64,000 nt of DNA, from assembly GCF_029537375.1 (NCBI RefSeq), contig NZ_CP120679.1, positions 4,359,397 through 4,423,396 of the forward strand, given 5' to 3'. This document shows positions 36,007 through 46,114 of the stretch, in pieces; the first letter of the stretch is position 1, and the number at the start of each line of letters is the position of its first letter. The position numbers and the translations under genes were made by a program. This DNA is from Bacillus sp. HSf4 (GTDB lineage Bacteria; Bacillota; Bacilli; Bacillales; Bacillaceae). Under the pieces are notes generated by a model. That model saw only the letters and a list, made by a program, of their open reading frames with translations, did no database searches and was not told where the DNA came from.

Positions 36007-36753
36007 ATGAATATCATTGAAGCTAAAGATTATCAGGATATGAGTCAAAAAGCCGCCCGATTCATCATCGACAAAGTGAATCGCTTCTCTGCACCCGTGC
36101 TTGGCCTTGCGACAGGAGGAACGCCTCTTGGGACGTATCAAACCTTGAGGGAAAATTTCGTGCGAAATGGAACGTCCTATAAGCATGTATACACTGTGAA
36201 CCTGGATGAGTATGTCGGGATTTCACCTGATGATGAGAACAGCTATACGCGCTATATGAAAAACCAGCTGTTCGACCATATCGACGTTCCCCTAAGCCAT
36301 ACCTATTTGCCTGATGGCATGGCGGAAGATTTGGCCGTCGAATGCAGACGCTATGAGCAGTTGATCGAGCGGCTGGGAGGTGTTGACCTGCAATTGCTCG
36401 GCCTCGGCTTAAACGGTCACATCGGCTTTAATGAACCGGGGACACCGTTTTCGTCTCAAACACATGTCGTCACACTGACAGAATCAACGCGAAAAGCCAA
36501 TGCCCGCTATTTCGATGATCTTTCGTCCGTCCCGTCCCAGGCTGTGACTATGGGTATTTCGACAATCATGAAAAGCAAACAGATTCTGCTGCTCGTTTCA
36601 GGGGCGAAAAAAGCCGGCATTCTGGCCAAACTGCTCAGTGAAGAACCGAGTGAAGACATCCCCGCTTCCATATTAAAAAAACACCAGGATGTCGTCATCA
36701 TCGCTGACAGTGATGCGCTATCGATTGTGAAAGAAAGGGGTATGATCGATTGA
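36007..36753 (+). CDS. nagB: Glucosamine-6-phosphate deaminase
   Basis: 248 residues from ATG 36007, with GGAGG overlapping the end of nagA. Motifs LGLATGGTPLGTY, NLDEYVG and GLGLNGHIGFNEP are the active-site loops of NagB. It converts GlcN-6-P to fructose-6-P and ammonia, feeding glycolysis. Confidence 0.97.
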   Translation: MNIIEAKDYQDMSQKAARFIIDKVNRFSAPVLGLATGGTPLGTYQTLRENFVRNGTSYKHVYTVNLDEYVGISPDDENSYTRYMKNQLFDHIDVPLSHTYLPDGMAEDLAVECRRYEQLIERLGGVDLQLLGLGLNGHIGFNEPGTPFSSQTHVVTLTESTRKANARYFDDLSSVPSQAVTMGISTIMKSKQILLLVSGAKKAGILAKLLSEEPSEDIPASILKKHQDVVIIADSDALSIVKERGMID

Positions 36754-37481
36754 TAAAAAAAGATTCCCACATCCCCATCTACTACCAGATTGAAACTGAA
36801 ATCAAAAAGATGGTCGAAACAAAAGACTTAAAGCTCGGGGACTTGATTCCTTCGGAAAGGGAGTTTGCCGAGAAATATGAAGTAAGCAGAATGACCGTCC
36901 GGCAAGCGGTCAACAACCTTGTCAACGAAGGCATCCTCGTACGGAAGCGGGGGAAAGGAACATTCATTGCCAAGCCGAAGATTGAGCAGCCTCTCAAAGG
37001 GTTGACAAGTTTTTCTGAAGACATGAAATCAAGAGGCATGACACCCGGCACGAACATGCTCGGATTCGGCATTATCGCTTGTGATCAGCGAACGGCGCAC
37101 AAATTGGAGATCGCGGAAGGCTCACCCGTCTACGAAGTGAAACGGATCCGCCTTGCCGACGAAATTCCCATGGCATACGAAATCTCATATTTGCCGGCCG
37201 ATTTGATAAAAGGTCTGACAGAGGATATTATGAGCGCCTCACTGTACGACTATGTTGAAAACACGCTGTCTCTCACCATCGACCGCGCGGCACAGACATT
37301 GGAGCCGTCTATCGCGACCCAGGCAGAAAGCGAACCGCTCGACATTGATGTGGGCGCGCCCGTTCTTTTGATTGAGCGATGCAGCTATTTGGAAGACGGC
37401 AGACCGTTTGAAATGGTGAAATCCGTCTACAGAGGCGACCGCTACAAATTCGTCATCGATATGAAGAGGAAAGAAACATGA
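36750..37481 (+). CDS. nagR: GntR/HutC-family regulator NagR (YvoA)
   Basis: 243 residues from TTG 36750, overlapping nagB by 4 bases. N-terminal winged helix (SEREFAEKYEVSRMTVRQAVNNL) and C-terminal UTRA domain that binds GlcN-6-P or GlcNAc-6-P. It should repress the operon at the operator near 34735 and be released by amino-sugar phosphates. In B. subtilis the orthologue is encoded with nagAB. Confidence 0.93.
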   Translation: MIKKDSHIPIYYQIETEIKKMVETKDLKLGDLIPSEREFAEKYEVSRMTVRQAVNNLVNEGILVRKRGKGTFIAKPKIEQPLKGLTSFSEDMKSRGMTPGTNMLGFGIIACDQRTAHKLEIAEGSPVYEVKRIRLADEIPMAYEISYLPADLIKGLTEDIMSASLYDYVENTLSLTIDRAAQTLEPSIATQAESEPLDIDVGAPVLLIERCSYLEDGRPFEMVKSVYRGDRYKFVIDMKRKET

Positions 37482-38374
37482 AGAAGACAGAGGAAACCAA
37501 TGAAAAAAGCAGAGCGCTCGATGAGATGAGCGCGTTGGAAATCGTCACTTTGATGAATGAAGAAGACCGTTCGCTTCCGGGCGCCATCAAGCCTCACCTC
37601 CCCCAAATTGCCGATGCCGCCGACGAAATTGTCAGCTGCCTGCAGAACGGCGGAAGGGTGTTTACAGCCGGAGCCGGTACAAGCGGCAGAATAGCTGTCC
37701 TTGACGCCGCGGAATTGCCGCCGACATTCTCCATCGATGAAAATCAGTGGGTCGGCCTTATCGCGGGGGGACATGAAGCAATGTGGAAGCCGCTTGAAGA
37801 AAATGAAGATGACCCGGAAAAGGTCGTCGCCGAATTGCAGGCGCATTCGTTTTCAAAAGACGATCTGTTCATCGGCGTGACGGCCAGCGGTTCAACTCCC
37901 TATGTCCTTGGCGCCTTATCCTATGCCAAAGAGATGGGGGCCGTCTCGGTATCGATCAGCTGCAATACAGGGACAGAAGCAGGCAAAAACAGCGCAATCG
38001 CGATTGAGGTGCAAACGGGACCTGAAATCATCCGCGGCTCAACCCGCCTCAAAGCCGGAACCGCGCAAAAAATGATTCTGAATATGCTGTCAACCGCTGC
38101 AATGGTGCGGCTCGGGCACGTTTATCAAAACGAGATGGTCAATATGAAATTGCTCAATCAAAAGCTGTCCAACCGGGCCATCAGCATATTAATGAATACA
38201 ACCGGCGTCTCGCGGGAGGAAGCTTTGCAGGCTTTAAAAGAAAGCAGCTTCGACATTAAGGCTGCGATCTTTATCGTGCTGACAAACGGATCTTCGGAAG
38301 ATGCCGGACGCTGTTTAGCCCATGTAAACGGCCATTTAAAAAAAGCAATTCACTATTATCGAAAGGGGTTTTAA
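37478..38374 (+). CDS. murQ: N-acetylmuramic acid 6-phosphate etherase
   Basis: 298 residues, overlapping nagR by 4 bases. A SIS domain with AGTSGRIAVLDAAELPPTF near residue 65 and the conserved segment GSTRLKAGTAQKM. It cleaves the lactyl ether of MurNAc-6-P to give GlcNAc-6-P, the substrate of NagA. In B. subtilis murQ lies in a different operon; here it is inside the nag operon, linking peptidoglycan recovery to amino-sugar use. Confidence 0.96.
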   Translation: MKKTEETNEKSRALDEMSALEIVTLMNEEDRSLPGAIKPHLPQIADAADEIVSCLQNGGRVFTAGAGTSGRIAVLDAAELPPTFSIDENQWVGLIAGGHEAMWKPLEENEDDPEKVVAELQAHSFSKDDLFIGVTASGSTPYVLGALSYAKEMGAVSVSISCNTGTEAGKNSAIAIEVQTGPEIIRGSTRLKAGTAQKMILNMLSTAAMVRLGHVYQNEMVNMKLLNQKLSNRAISILMNTTGVSREEALQALKESSFDIKAAIFIVLTNGSSEDAGRCLAHVNGHLKKAIHYYRKGF

Positions 38375-38376
38375 CA

Positions 38377-39750
38377 ATGTTGGGATTTCTTCAAAACATC
38401 GGCCGCGCCCTGATGCTGCCGATCGCCGTTCTTCCTGCCGCGGGACTGCTCCTTGCCTTAGGAAGGGAAGACCTGTTTAACATTCCATTCATTGCCGCTT
38501 CAGGTCAGTCGATTCTCGATCAATTGCCGATCATCTTTGCGATAGGTGTCGCCATCGGCCTGTCAAAGGACGGACACGGCGCCGCCGCCCTATCCGGAGC
38601 CATCGGCTATTTTGTGCTGACAGGCGGCCTTGCAGCCATTAATGAAGACCTCAATATGGGGGTTCTCGGCGGGATCATCTCAGGCGTCGTCGCCGCCGTC
38701 ATGTATAACCGCTTTAAAGATGCAAAACTGCCGGACTGGCTTGGATTTTTTGGCGGAAAACGCTGCGTTCCGATCATGACGGCCTTTTCTTCCATCATCC
38801 TCGCGGGCATTTTCGGGTTTGTCTGGATATACGCACAGCAAGCAATCGACGCCGTCGGCACCTGGATCATTCATGCTGGGGCATTAGGAGTCGGAATATT
38901 CGGTCTTTTGAACAGGCTGTTGCTTCCGCTCGGTCTCCATCATATTTTAAACAACATGGTTTGGATGGTCTTTGGCGAATTCGCCGGCAAAACGGGTGAT
39001 ATGAACCGCTTCTTTGCCGGAGATCCGAATGCGGGCGCATTTATGACCGGTTTCTTCCCGATCATGATGTTCGGTCTGCCAGCGGCGTGTCTTGCGATGA
39101 TCGCCGCCGCTAAAAAACACCGCCGTAAAGCAACGGCCGGTTTATTAATCGGACTCGCGTTTACATCGTTTTTAACAGGGATAACAGAGCCAATTGAGTT
39201 TACATTCATGTTCCTGTCACCGCTCCTTTTCGGTATTCACGCCATTTTAACGGCTAGCGCGATGACCGTGACCAACATGCTCGGCATCCATCACGGCTTT
39301 ACCTTTTCAGCGGGAACGATCGATTATCTCTTAAACTATGGAATCGCCACAAAACCGCTATTGCTGCTTCCGGTCGGACTGGTGTACGGTATCATCTATT
39401 TCATCATCTTTTACTTCTTAATTACAAAGCTGAATTTGAAAACACCGGGACGAGAAGATGAAACCGAGCAGGAGGCCGCGCCGGTGAGCGTGGAAACGGG
39501 GTCTTCCAAATACGAATCGCTTGCGGTCCAATACCTTGAAGCGCTGGGCGGAAAAGAAAACATCGACACATTGAACAATTGCGTCACCCGGCTGCGCCTT
39601 AAGATCCGCGACGCATCCAAATTGGATGAACAAACATTGAAAGCGCTGGGCGCCAAAGGCATCGTGAAGCTCAACCAGCACGAGCTCCAGGTCATCGTCG
39701 GCACAGATGTCGAGTTTTTGGCAAATGAAATGAGAAAACATACGGAATAA
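38377..39750 (+). CDS. nagP: PTS transporter, N-acetylglucosamine-type EIICB
   Basis: 457 residues: an EIIC membrane domain (about 1-350, with GFFGGKRCVPI and GFTFSAGTIDYLLNYGIA) followed by an EIIB domain with phosphocysteine in NNCVTRLRL near residue 405. The EIIC-EIIB order and motifs fit the glucose/GlcNAc family rather than MurP, whose order is reversed. No EIIA is fused, so it would use a separate EIIA. Last gene of the operon. Confidence 0.88.
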   Translation: MLGFLQNIGRALMLPIAVLPAAGLLLALGREDLFNIPFIAASGQSILDQLPIIFAIGVAIGLSKDGHGAAALSGAIGYFVLTGGLAAINEDLNMGVLGGIISGVVAAVMYNRFKDAKLPDWLGFFGGKRCVPIMTAFSSIILAGIFGFVWIYAQQAIDAVGTWIIHAGALGVGIFGLLNRLLLPLGLHHILNNMVWMVFGEFAGKTGDMNRFFAGDPNAGAFMTGFFPIMMFGLPAACLAMIAAAKKHRRKATAGLLIGLAFTSFLTGITEPIEFTFMFLSPLLFGIHAILTASAMTVTNMLGIHHGFTFSAGTIDYLLNYGIATKPLLLLPVGLVYGIIYFIIFYFLITKLNLKTPGREDETEQEAAPVSVETGSSKYESLAVQYLEALGGKENIDTLNNCVTRLRLKIRDASKLDEQTLKALGAKGIVKLNQHELQVIVGTDVEFLANEMRKHTE

Positions 39751-39753
39751 AAG

Positions 39754-39781
39754 AGAATCCCCTTCACTAGAAGGGGATTCT
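39754..39781 (+). terminator. nag operon terminator
   Basis: Arms AGAATCCCCTTC/AAGGGGATTCT with 5-base loop and six T; it also faces the convergent rplI stop. Confidence 0.9.
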
Positions 39782-39784
39782 TTT

Positions 39785-40234
39785 TTACGATTGCTCTTTC
39801 ACATGAACTTTCAGTGTCGCTTGAACTTCCGGATGCAGCTTCACCGGAACATTTGTATATCCTAACGAACGAATCGCATCGTTCAATTCAATTTTACGTT
39901 TGTCTATTTTTAATTGATGGGCCTTTTGGAGCGCATCGGCAATTTGTTTGCTTGTGACAGAACCGAAGAGACGGCCGCCTTCCCCGGATTTTGCGGAAAG
40001 CTCCACCGTAATGGTTTCAAGCTTTTTCTTCAGCTCCTGCGCTTGCTTTAATTCTTCAGCCGCTTCTTTTTTCTCTTTTTTCTTCTGTCCTTCAAGCGCG
40101 CTGATATTAGAAGATGTCGCCTCAACAGCAAGCCCTTTTTTGATCAGAAAATTATGAGCGTAACCATCCGCTACATTTTTCACTTCGCCTTTTTTCCCTT
40201 TGCCTTTAACATCCTGTAAGAAAATTACCTTCAT
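39785..40234 (-). CDS. rplI: 50S ribosomal protein L9
   Basis: 149 residues with the conserved N-terminal domain ([20 protein letters not shown], then [13 protein letters not shown]), a long helix and a C-terminal RNA-binding domain. Overlaps gdpP by 4 bases, the same arrangement as in B. subtilis. Confidence 0.98.
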   Translation of the reverse strand: MKVIFLQDVKGKGKKGEVKNVADGYAHNFLIKKGLAVEATSSNISALEGQKKKEKKEAAEELKQAQELKKKLETITVELSAKSGEGGRLFGSVTSKQIADALQKAHQLKIDKRKIELNDAIRSLGYTNVPVKLHPEVQATLKVHVKEQS

Positions 40235-42213
40235 TTTTGAATGCCTCCTTCAAAATACTCGTCTATCGCTTCCTTGAGGCGGCTGAGCGTCTCCTCAACA
40301 GAGATATCCGTCAGCTGTGTGGCGGCGTTTGTTAAATGCCCTCCGCCTTCAAGAGCCTCCATGATGATTTGAACATTCACTTCGCCAAGCGATCTGGCGC
40401 TGATGCATACCGTGCTGTCATCCCTTCTCGCTACAGCGAAGGAAGCTTCCACATCACTCATGGAAAGAAGGGAATCCGCGGCTTGCGCAATGATGACCTG
40501 GTCAAAATATTCGTCCGCCTCACCGTTCGGCAGAGACGCGATGGCGATGCCGTTTTTATAAAAAGACGTGTGCTGAATGAGCCTCGCCCTTTTAATAAAA
40601 TGATCAGCTGTTTCTTTTAAAAACTTTTGCACCAATACGGTGTCAGCCCCCTTCGCACGGAGGTATGACGCCGCATCGAATGTACGGGAACCGGTGCGCA
40701 GCGAGAAGCTTTTCGTATCCACAATAATTCCCGCCAGCAGCGCGGTCGCTTCGATCATATTGATTTTCAGGCGCTTCGGCTGGTATTCAAGAAGCTCTGT
40801 CACAAGTTCTGCCGTAGATGAAGCATACGGCTCCATATAAACAAGCAGCGGGTCTTTAATAAACTCTTCCCCTCTTCTATGATGATCGATCACGACGACA
40901 TTTTCAATTTTATTGACCAGCCTTTCTTCGATGACAAATGAAGGCCTATGTGTGTCAACAACGACAAGAAGCGTGTCATCGTTAGCGATCTCCAGCGCCT
41001 CTTCCGGCGTTATAAAGCGTGACCAGAGGTCTTCGTATTTTTTGATTTCCTCAATCAAACGCTGGACGCTGGCGCCTATCTGACCGGGGTCGATGACGAC
41101 AAATCCGTCTTTTCCATTGGCCTGTGCGACTTTTAAAATCCCGATGGCTGAACCGATCGAATCCATATCGGGAAACTGGTGCCCCATGATGATCACATTG
41201 CTGCTTTCAGAGACGATTTCCTTGAGAGCGTGTGAAATGACTCTGGCCCTGACGCGCGTGCGTTTTTCCATCGGATTTGTTTTCCCGCCATAAAACTTCA
41301 CTTTTCCGTTTGGCTGTTTGATCGCCACCTGGTCCCCTCCGCGTCCGAGCGCCAAGTCAAGGCTTGATTGCGCTAAATCGCCAAGCTCCTTCAAAGATGC
41401 AACAGATGCACCAATCCCGATGCTCAGTGTCAGTGAAATTGTATGAACGGACGTTTTTTCGCGGACTTCATCCAGAATCGAAAACTTCGATGCTTCCAGC
41501 TCGCTTAAAATATGCTCATTCAAAACACCGATAAACCGCTCGGAAGATACCCTTTTCAGGAAGATCCCGTACTGCTTAGCCCATTGATTCAGAAGGGATG
41601 TCACTTCACTGTTCATCGTGCTTCTCGTCTGATCATCAAGCCCTTGTGTCACATCATCATAATTGTCTAAAAATATGTAGGCGAGAACCGTTCTTTCATT
41701 CTCATATTGCTTTTCAATCTGTATTTGCTCTGTGACATCAAAGAAATACAGCAGCTTTTCTTCTCTTTTGATGACAACGTTGAATTTACGGTCATTCAGC
41801 GTAATCGTTTCTGTATCCACTTCCTGCTTAATCAAAGGAACGACAGACTCGCAGGTATCGTAAAGAGAACGCCCGACAAGCGTGCTTTCATTAAAACAAG
41901 ACGCCATAAACGGATTGGCCCATTCGATGTAGTATTGATCATTAAAGAGCATGATCCCGATCGGCATTTCCAGAAGCGCCTCTTCTCCGACTTTTTTCAG
42001 CCGGTAAGACAAAGTGGATATATAGTCGTCCAGCTCTTTTCTGATTTGAGAGTCGGCGCGTTTTAAAAAGTATAAAATGACGCCAAGAATCAAGATGCCG
42101 GCCGCTCCTGCCATCCAATTAAAATAAAGGTTGATGAGGACAGAAATGATTGTGACGATAATTAATGAATAAATGGGATATCGAAATAACGGTTTTTCAT
42201 AAAAATTTGGCAC
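40231..42213 (-). CDS. gdpP: c-di-AMP phosphodiesterase GdpP (YybT)
   Basis: 660 residues from GTG 42213: two membrane helices, a PAS domain (about 70-150), a degenerate GGDEF-like domain, and a DHH/DHHA1 phosphodiesterase domain with [13 protein letters not shown] and DHHRRGEEF. It hydrolyses c-di-AMP and so affects potassium and cell-wall homeostasis. Middle gene of yybS-gdpP-rplI. Confidence 0.97.
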   Translation of the reverse strand: MPNFYEKPLFRYPIYSLIIVTIISVLINLYFNWMAGAAGILILGVILYFLKRADSQIRKELDDYISTLSYRLKKVGEEALLEMPIGIMLFNDQYYIEWANPFMASCFNESTLVGRSLYDTCESVVPLIKQEVDTETITLNDRKFNVVIKREEKLLYFFDVTEQIQIEKQYENERTVLAYIFLDNYDDVTQGLDDQTRSTMNSEVTSLLNQWAKQYGIFLKRVSSERFIGVLNEHILSELEASKFSILDEVREKTSVHTISLTLSIGIGASVASLKELGDLAQSSLDLALGRGGDQVAIKQPNGKVKFYGGKTNPMEKRTRVRARVISHALKEIVSESSNVIIMGHQFPDMDSIGSAIGILKVAQANGKDGFVVIDPGQIGASVQRLIEEIKKYEDLWSRFITPEEALEIANDDTLLVVVDTHRPSFVIEERLVNKIENVVVIDHHRRGEEFIKDPLLVYMEPYASSTAELVTELLEYQPKRLKINMIEATALLAGIIVDTKSFSLRTGSRTFDAASYLRAKGADTVLVQKFLKETADHFIKRARLIQHTSFYKNGIAIASLPNGEADEYFDQVIIAQAADSLLSMSDVEASFAVARRDDSTVCISARSLGEVNVQIIMEALEGGGHLTNAATQLTDISVEETLSRLKEAIDEYFEGGIQK

Positions 42214-42244
42214 TCAAATCAACTCCTCACCATGGAGAGAACAT

Positions 42245-43177
42245 TTACTTTTTTTTAATTTTCTCTCTCAAGTTAAAACCTATGTCCATTATACCTAAGA
42301 TGCGTACAAGGTACACCAAGGGTGAAAACAGCGCAATAATCAAAAAAATAACCGGCAGAACCGTTGGCATCTTCTTCGCGTGGCAAAAATAAAACACAAA
42401 TGAAAAGCCTTGGATGGCCATGATGAATCCCAGGAGCATACTCGCATTTAATAAAATGGAATAGAACACGCTTCCCTCTTCAGCAGGAGCGAGCGAAAGA
42501 AGAATCGTCAGCAAGTAGACCCAGATGATGCTTTGCGGAAGCCTCAGCTCCCTAAACGGTTTTAAAGACGGCATCTTCACTGCGGTACGCCGAAGGATCG
42601 GTTTTGCAATCAGATGATTCAAAAAAGCGGCAATGCCGGAAAACATCACAATCATCGTCGGATATAAATAGCGCATCTGCTGCAACTGTTCCTTCATTTG
42701 CTCCATCTGTTTTACCGTCTCTTTATCATTTCCAAACTGTTTTAAACTCGATTCAAACATGTTGAATGTTTCATTATATGTTTGATTAGCCGTTTCTATT
42801 AAGTTTAACCCGAAAAATTGAATGCTGACGAAAAGCAGCAGAACCATTGAAACCATGTATGTAACAGCTGCTGAAGTAATCGCATATCCGGGCTCTTTTT
42901 TCCTATAGTGAAAGCCCATCATAATTCCGGCAGCACTGACCGGAAATGCCAGAATCAGGCCGCTCAAAGAACCGGCCACCATAGAAACCGGCAAACTGAC
43001 AAGGCCCATGAAAAGGCCGGGCTTCACCCCATGCCTGATCGTCAGCATCATCACAGGCAACGGCAATGCAAATAAGAGAAACGTTCCGATTAACGGAATA
43101 TAGAGGCTGATCATCATCAAAACGGCAAAAAGACTGAGCAGTATAGCGCCTTCTACCAAAGCTCTTGTTTGTTTCAC
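42245..43177 (-). CDS. yybS: Membrane protein YybS
   Basis: 310 residues from GTG 43177 (GAGGTGG nearby), with about eight membrane segments and a DUF2232 profile (EGAILLSLFAVLMMISLYIPLIG). Upstream partner of gdpP in Bacillus; function not established. Confidence 0.93.
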   Translation of the reverse strand: MKQTRALVEGAILLSLFAVLMMISLYIPLIGTFLLFALPLPVMMLTIRHGVKPGLFMGLVSLPVSMVAGSLSGLILAFPVSAAGIMMGFHYRKKEPGYAITSAAVTYMVSMVLLLFVSIQFFGLNLIETANQTYNETFNMFESSLKQFGNDKETVKQMEQMKEQLQQMRYLYPTMIVMFSGIAAFLNHLIAKPILRRTAVKMPSLKPFRELRLPQSIIWVYLLTILLSLAPAEEGSVFYSILLNASMLLGFIMAIQGFSFVFYFCHAKKMPTVLPVIFLIIALFSPLVYLVRILGIMDIGFNLREKIKKK

Positions 43178-43487
43178 TTGTCCACCTCGTATTTTTTGTT
43201 TTCATGAATCAAAAAGAGCAGCATAAACGACTGCTCTTTTTTACGTCGCATTTCCGTTTTCAATCAAACGAAGCATGAGCAGGTACTCGACCTTCTCTCA
43301 CTGTTTCTTTATTTTAACATAAGGGCAAATCTCAAGTAAAACGATCCCAAGACACAGATGTCTGCTGTCATACCCACTGTTGTTCCATGTGAAACATCCA
43401 ATATATTGGGACCTCGTTGCCGCTTCACGAACCATTTTCCCGCTTTGGGCATATGTTACCTTTGAAAAAACGCGGAGGAGAATCGAT
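43178..43487. other. yybS-cotF intergenic region
   Basis: A hairpin AAGAGCAG/CTGCTCTT (43206-43243) with T-runs on both strands lies in the yybS leader region; it could act as an attenuator. A parS site is at 43382-43397. No gene seen. Confidence 0.6.
43382..43397. other. parS site upstream of cotF
   Basis: TGTTCCATGTGAAACA matches the ParB consensus TGTTNCACGTGAAACA at 15 of 16 bases. Confidence 0.8.
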
Positions 43488-43964
43488 ATGAATACAAAAA
43501 CATTGGCTTGGCATGAAACAATGGAATTGCATGAATTGATTGCAGCCCAGTCGGTTGGCTTGGTAAAGCTGAAGAAAAGCCTTAAAAAGATCAGTGATCC
43601 CCAATTAAAACAGCTATACAGCACATCTGCAAAAGCGCTGGAACAGAATTTAAGAGAACTGCTTCCCTTTTTGCCCAAGACACCGGCTTTTCAGCGGGAA
43701 GAAGAACGGGCGGACGTCTATTTTGAAGCAGGAGATTTATTAGTCTTAGCGAAAACGACCGTTCGGAACTATGCGATTGCCATTACGGAAACGGCAACCC
43801 CTGAGCTGCGCAGAGTGCTGGTGAAACAAATCAACGCGGCCATCAAACTGCATGAACAAGTATTTAATTATATGTACCATAAAGGATTGTACCCATCCTA
43901 CAACCTTGTGGAGCTCTTGAAAGGCGATGCCATGCACGCGCAAAAAGCGATCTCGATGCGTTAA
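43488..43964 (+). CDS. cotF: Spore coat protein CotF
   Basis: 158 residues from ATG 43488, with GGAGGAG upstream; the longer open frame runs back across the parS site and lacks a start signal. The segments [33 protein letters not shown] and [18 protein letters not shown] are typical of the CotF family. Deposited on the forespore coat late in sporulation. It is at the same locus as in B. subtilis. Confidence 0.93.
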   Translation: MNTKTLAWHETMELHELIAAQSVGLVKLKKSLKKISDPQLKQLYSTSAKALEQNLRELLPFLPKTPAFQREEERADVYFEAGDLLVLAKTTVRNYAIAITETATPELRRVLVKQINAAIKLHEQVFNYMYHKGLYPSYNLVELLKGDAMHAQKAISMR

Positions 43965-43993
43965 AAAGCCGGCAAGGATTGATCCCTGCCGAC
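43963..43993. terminator. Bidirectional terminator between cotF and the UspA gene
   Basis: Arms GCCGGCAAGG/CCTGCCGAC with A and T tails; serves convergent genes. Confidence 0.75.
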
Positions 43994-44010
43994 TTTCTCA
44001 TCATGTTCTG

Positions 44011-44430
44011 CTATTTCACGATTAAAACGGGGCATTTCACCCTTTTGGCGACTTTATGGCTGACACTTCCGAGTACCATTTCTTGCAACGTGTTCAGCCC
44101 CCTGCTTCCTACAATCACGATATCAATATCATGATCGTTTGCATATGCGACAATTGTCGGGCCCGGATCTCCGTGTTTCATCGTCATTTTATACGGAACG
44201 GCTGAATGCTTCAATTTTCTTTCGACTGCCAAGATCCTGCTGCGCCTCTCGCGTTCCAGTTTTGCGCGATTTTCACTATGCAGCACTTCGCTTTTCGCTT
44301 TATCATAGTCCAATACATAAATGACCTCGACCATCGCCTGATCTGTGAGAGAAGCAAGACGAATCGCTTCATCTGCCGCCCTTTCTGAATGAATCGATCC
44401 ATCCGCAGCCAACAAAATGTTTTTGTACAC
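44011..44430 (-). CDS. Universal stress protein, UspA family
   Basis: 139 residues from GTG 44430. N-terminal strand with Asp (ILLAADGSIHSE) and the C-terminal ATP-binding loop GSRGLNTLQEMVLGSVS, so a nucleotide-binding Usp. It follows the SulP transporter gene by 18 bases, suggesting co-transcription; SulP-UspA pairs recur in bacteria. Confidence 0.93.
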   Translation of the reverse strand: MYKNILLAADGSIHSERAADEAIRLASLTDQAMVEVIYVLDYDKAKSEVLHSENRAKLERERRSRILAVERKLKHSAVPYKMTMKHGDPGPTIVAYANDHDIDIVIVGSRGLNTLQEMVLGSVSHKVAKRVKCPVLIVK

Positions 44431-44448
44431 CCTTCATCACCCGTTTTC

Positions 44449-45915
44449 TTAGTGATTTGATACTGAACGATGAGGCTGATCATAAGTTGCCAATTTTTTG
44501 ACGAGCTGAAAGCTTGATTCATTCAAGCCGAACAACTCAACATCAATTCCCTGATCCTTAAACTTCAAAGCGACTTTATCGATCGCCGCCACAGCAGAAT
44601 CATCCCAAATATGGGCTTCTGAAAAATCCAGGACAACCTTTTTCGTATTTGCATCCACATTGAAGGAATTGATGAAATCCTGTACAGACGCAAAGAAGAC
44701 TTGCCCTTTGATCGTATACTTCATTTCGTTTCCTGTCGATGTTTGCTCAATTTTCACTTTGGAAATTTTCGCGACAAAGAAGATTGCGCTTAAAATGACT
44801 CCGGCAAATACACCTTTGGACAAATCATGTGTAGCCACAACCGTAATGACGGTCACCAGCATCACGACCGAATCTGTAAGCGGCACCTTCCTTAACATGT
44901 TAAATGAGGACCAGTCAAATGTGCCGATCGATACCATAATCATCACGCCGGCCAAAGCGGCCATCGGAATTTGCACAACCCAGTCACCGAGCACCATGAT
45001 GAGAAACATGAGGAAGACTCCGGCCACCAACGTGGACAAGCGACCTCTTCCGCCTGACTTGACATTGATCACCGATTGGCCGATCATCGCACAACCCGCC
45101 ATGCCCCCGAAAAACCCGGCGACGATATTAGCGATTCCCTGTCCGCGGCTTTCCCTGTTTTTATCACTTTCCGTATCTGTCATATCATCGACAATCGAAG
45201 ATGTCAATAATGACTCAAGCAGACCGACGATGGAAAGCGCAAAGGCTGTCGGAAAAATGATCGACAATGTCTCAAAATTGAAAGGAATATCAGGAATCAT
45301 AAAAGCAGGTAATGATTGCTTTATTTCTCCCAAATCCCCGACAGTGCGCAGATCGAAATGGCCGAAAATCGCAAATGCCGTCATCGCAATAATGGCAACA
45401 AGTGCGGACGGAACGGCTTTTGTAAAACGGGGGAGAATATAAATAATCAACAATGTTATACCGACCACAACATACGTCATATACGAAACTCCAACAAAAT
45501 GAGGAACCTGGGCCATAAAAATTAAAATGGCCAGCGCATTTACGAAACCTACCATAACCGACCGCGGAATAAATTTCATAAAGCGTGCGATTTTCAGTAC
45601 CCCAAATATCAATTGGATCATTCCGGTCAAAATTGTCGCTGCAAATAAATACTCAATCCCGTGATCCTTCACCAATGTACCCATTAAGAGAGCCATCGCT
45701 CCTGTTGCCGCTGATATCATCGCCGGACGGCCTCCTGCAAACGAAATCACAACGGCAATACAAAATGACGCGTACAACCCAACCATCGGGTCGACACCCG
45801 CAATGATGGAAAACGCAATGGCTTCGGGAATGAGAGCTAGCGCTACGACGATACCCGAAAGGATATCCCCCCGCACATTTGAAAACCATTCACTATTTAA
45901 TTGTTTAACACTCAA
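44449..45915 (-). CDS. SulP-family anion transporter with STAS domain
   Basis: 488 residues from TTG 45915 (GAGGTG 8 bases upstream). About eleven membrane helices with the SulP core ([27 protein letters not shown]) and a C-terminal STAS domain. It probably carries sulfate, bicarbonate or another anion; the substrate cannot be told here. Linked to the UspA gene. Confidence 0.92.
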   Translation of the reverse strand: MSVKQLNSEWFSNVRGDILSGIVVALALIPEAIAFSIIAGVDPMVGLYASFCIAVVISFAGGRPAMISAATGAMALLMGTLVKDHGIEYLFAATILTGMIQLIFGVLKIARFMKFIPRSVMVGFVNALAILIFMAQVPHFVGVSYMTYVVVGITLLIIYILPRFTKAVPSALVAIIAMTAFAIFGHFDLRTVGDLGEIKQSLPAFMIPDIPFNFETLSIIFPTAFALSIVGLLESLLTSSIVDDMTDTESDKNRESRGQGIANIVAGFFGGMAGCAMIGQSVINVKSGGRGRLSTLVAGVFLMFLIMVLGDWVVQIPMAALAGVMIMVSIGTFDWSSFNMLRKVPLTDSVVMLVTVITVVATHDLSKGVFAGVILSAIFFVAKISKVKIEQTSTGNEMKYTIKGQVFFASVQDFINSFNVDANTKKVVLDFSEAHIWDDSAVAAIDKVALKFKDQGIDVELFGLNESSFQLVKKLATYDQPHRSVSNH

Positions 45916-46114
45916 AGAATCAACACCTCGTTTGGATATATTTGCTTCTAACTCTCATAGAAGCCGTCTGTTTTTAACATGTTTCACTTTAGCAAACATG
46001 TATACAAATGTCTATAAGGTTTTTTTGCCACATCTGTTGGCGTGAGGGTCATCATCTTAAAAGAGAATGGAATTTCAAAAAGAGCCCATTCTAAGTGGAA
46101 GAGGAGGTTTCATC

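Noticed and set aside
44660..45442. Plus-strand frame of 260 codons opposite the SulP gene
   Set aside because: Antisense shadow with low-complexity Thr/Ile composition and no start signal.
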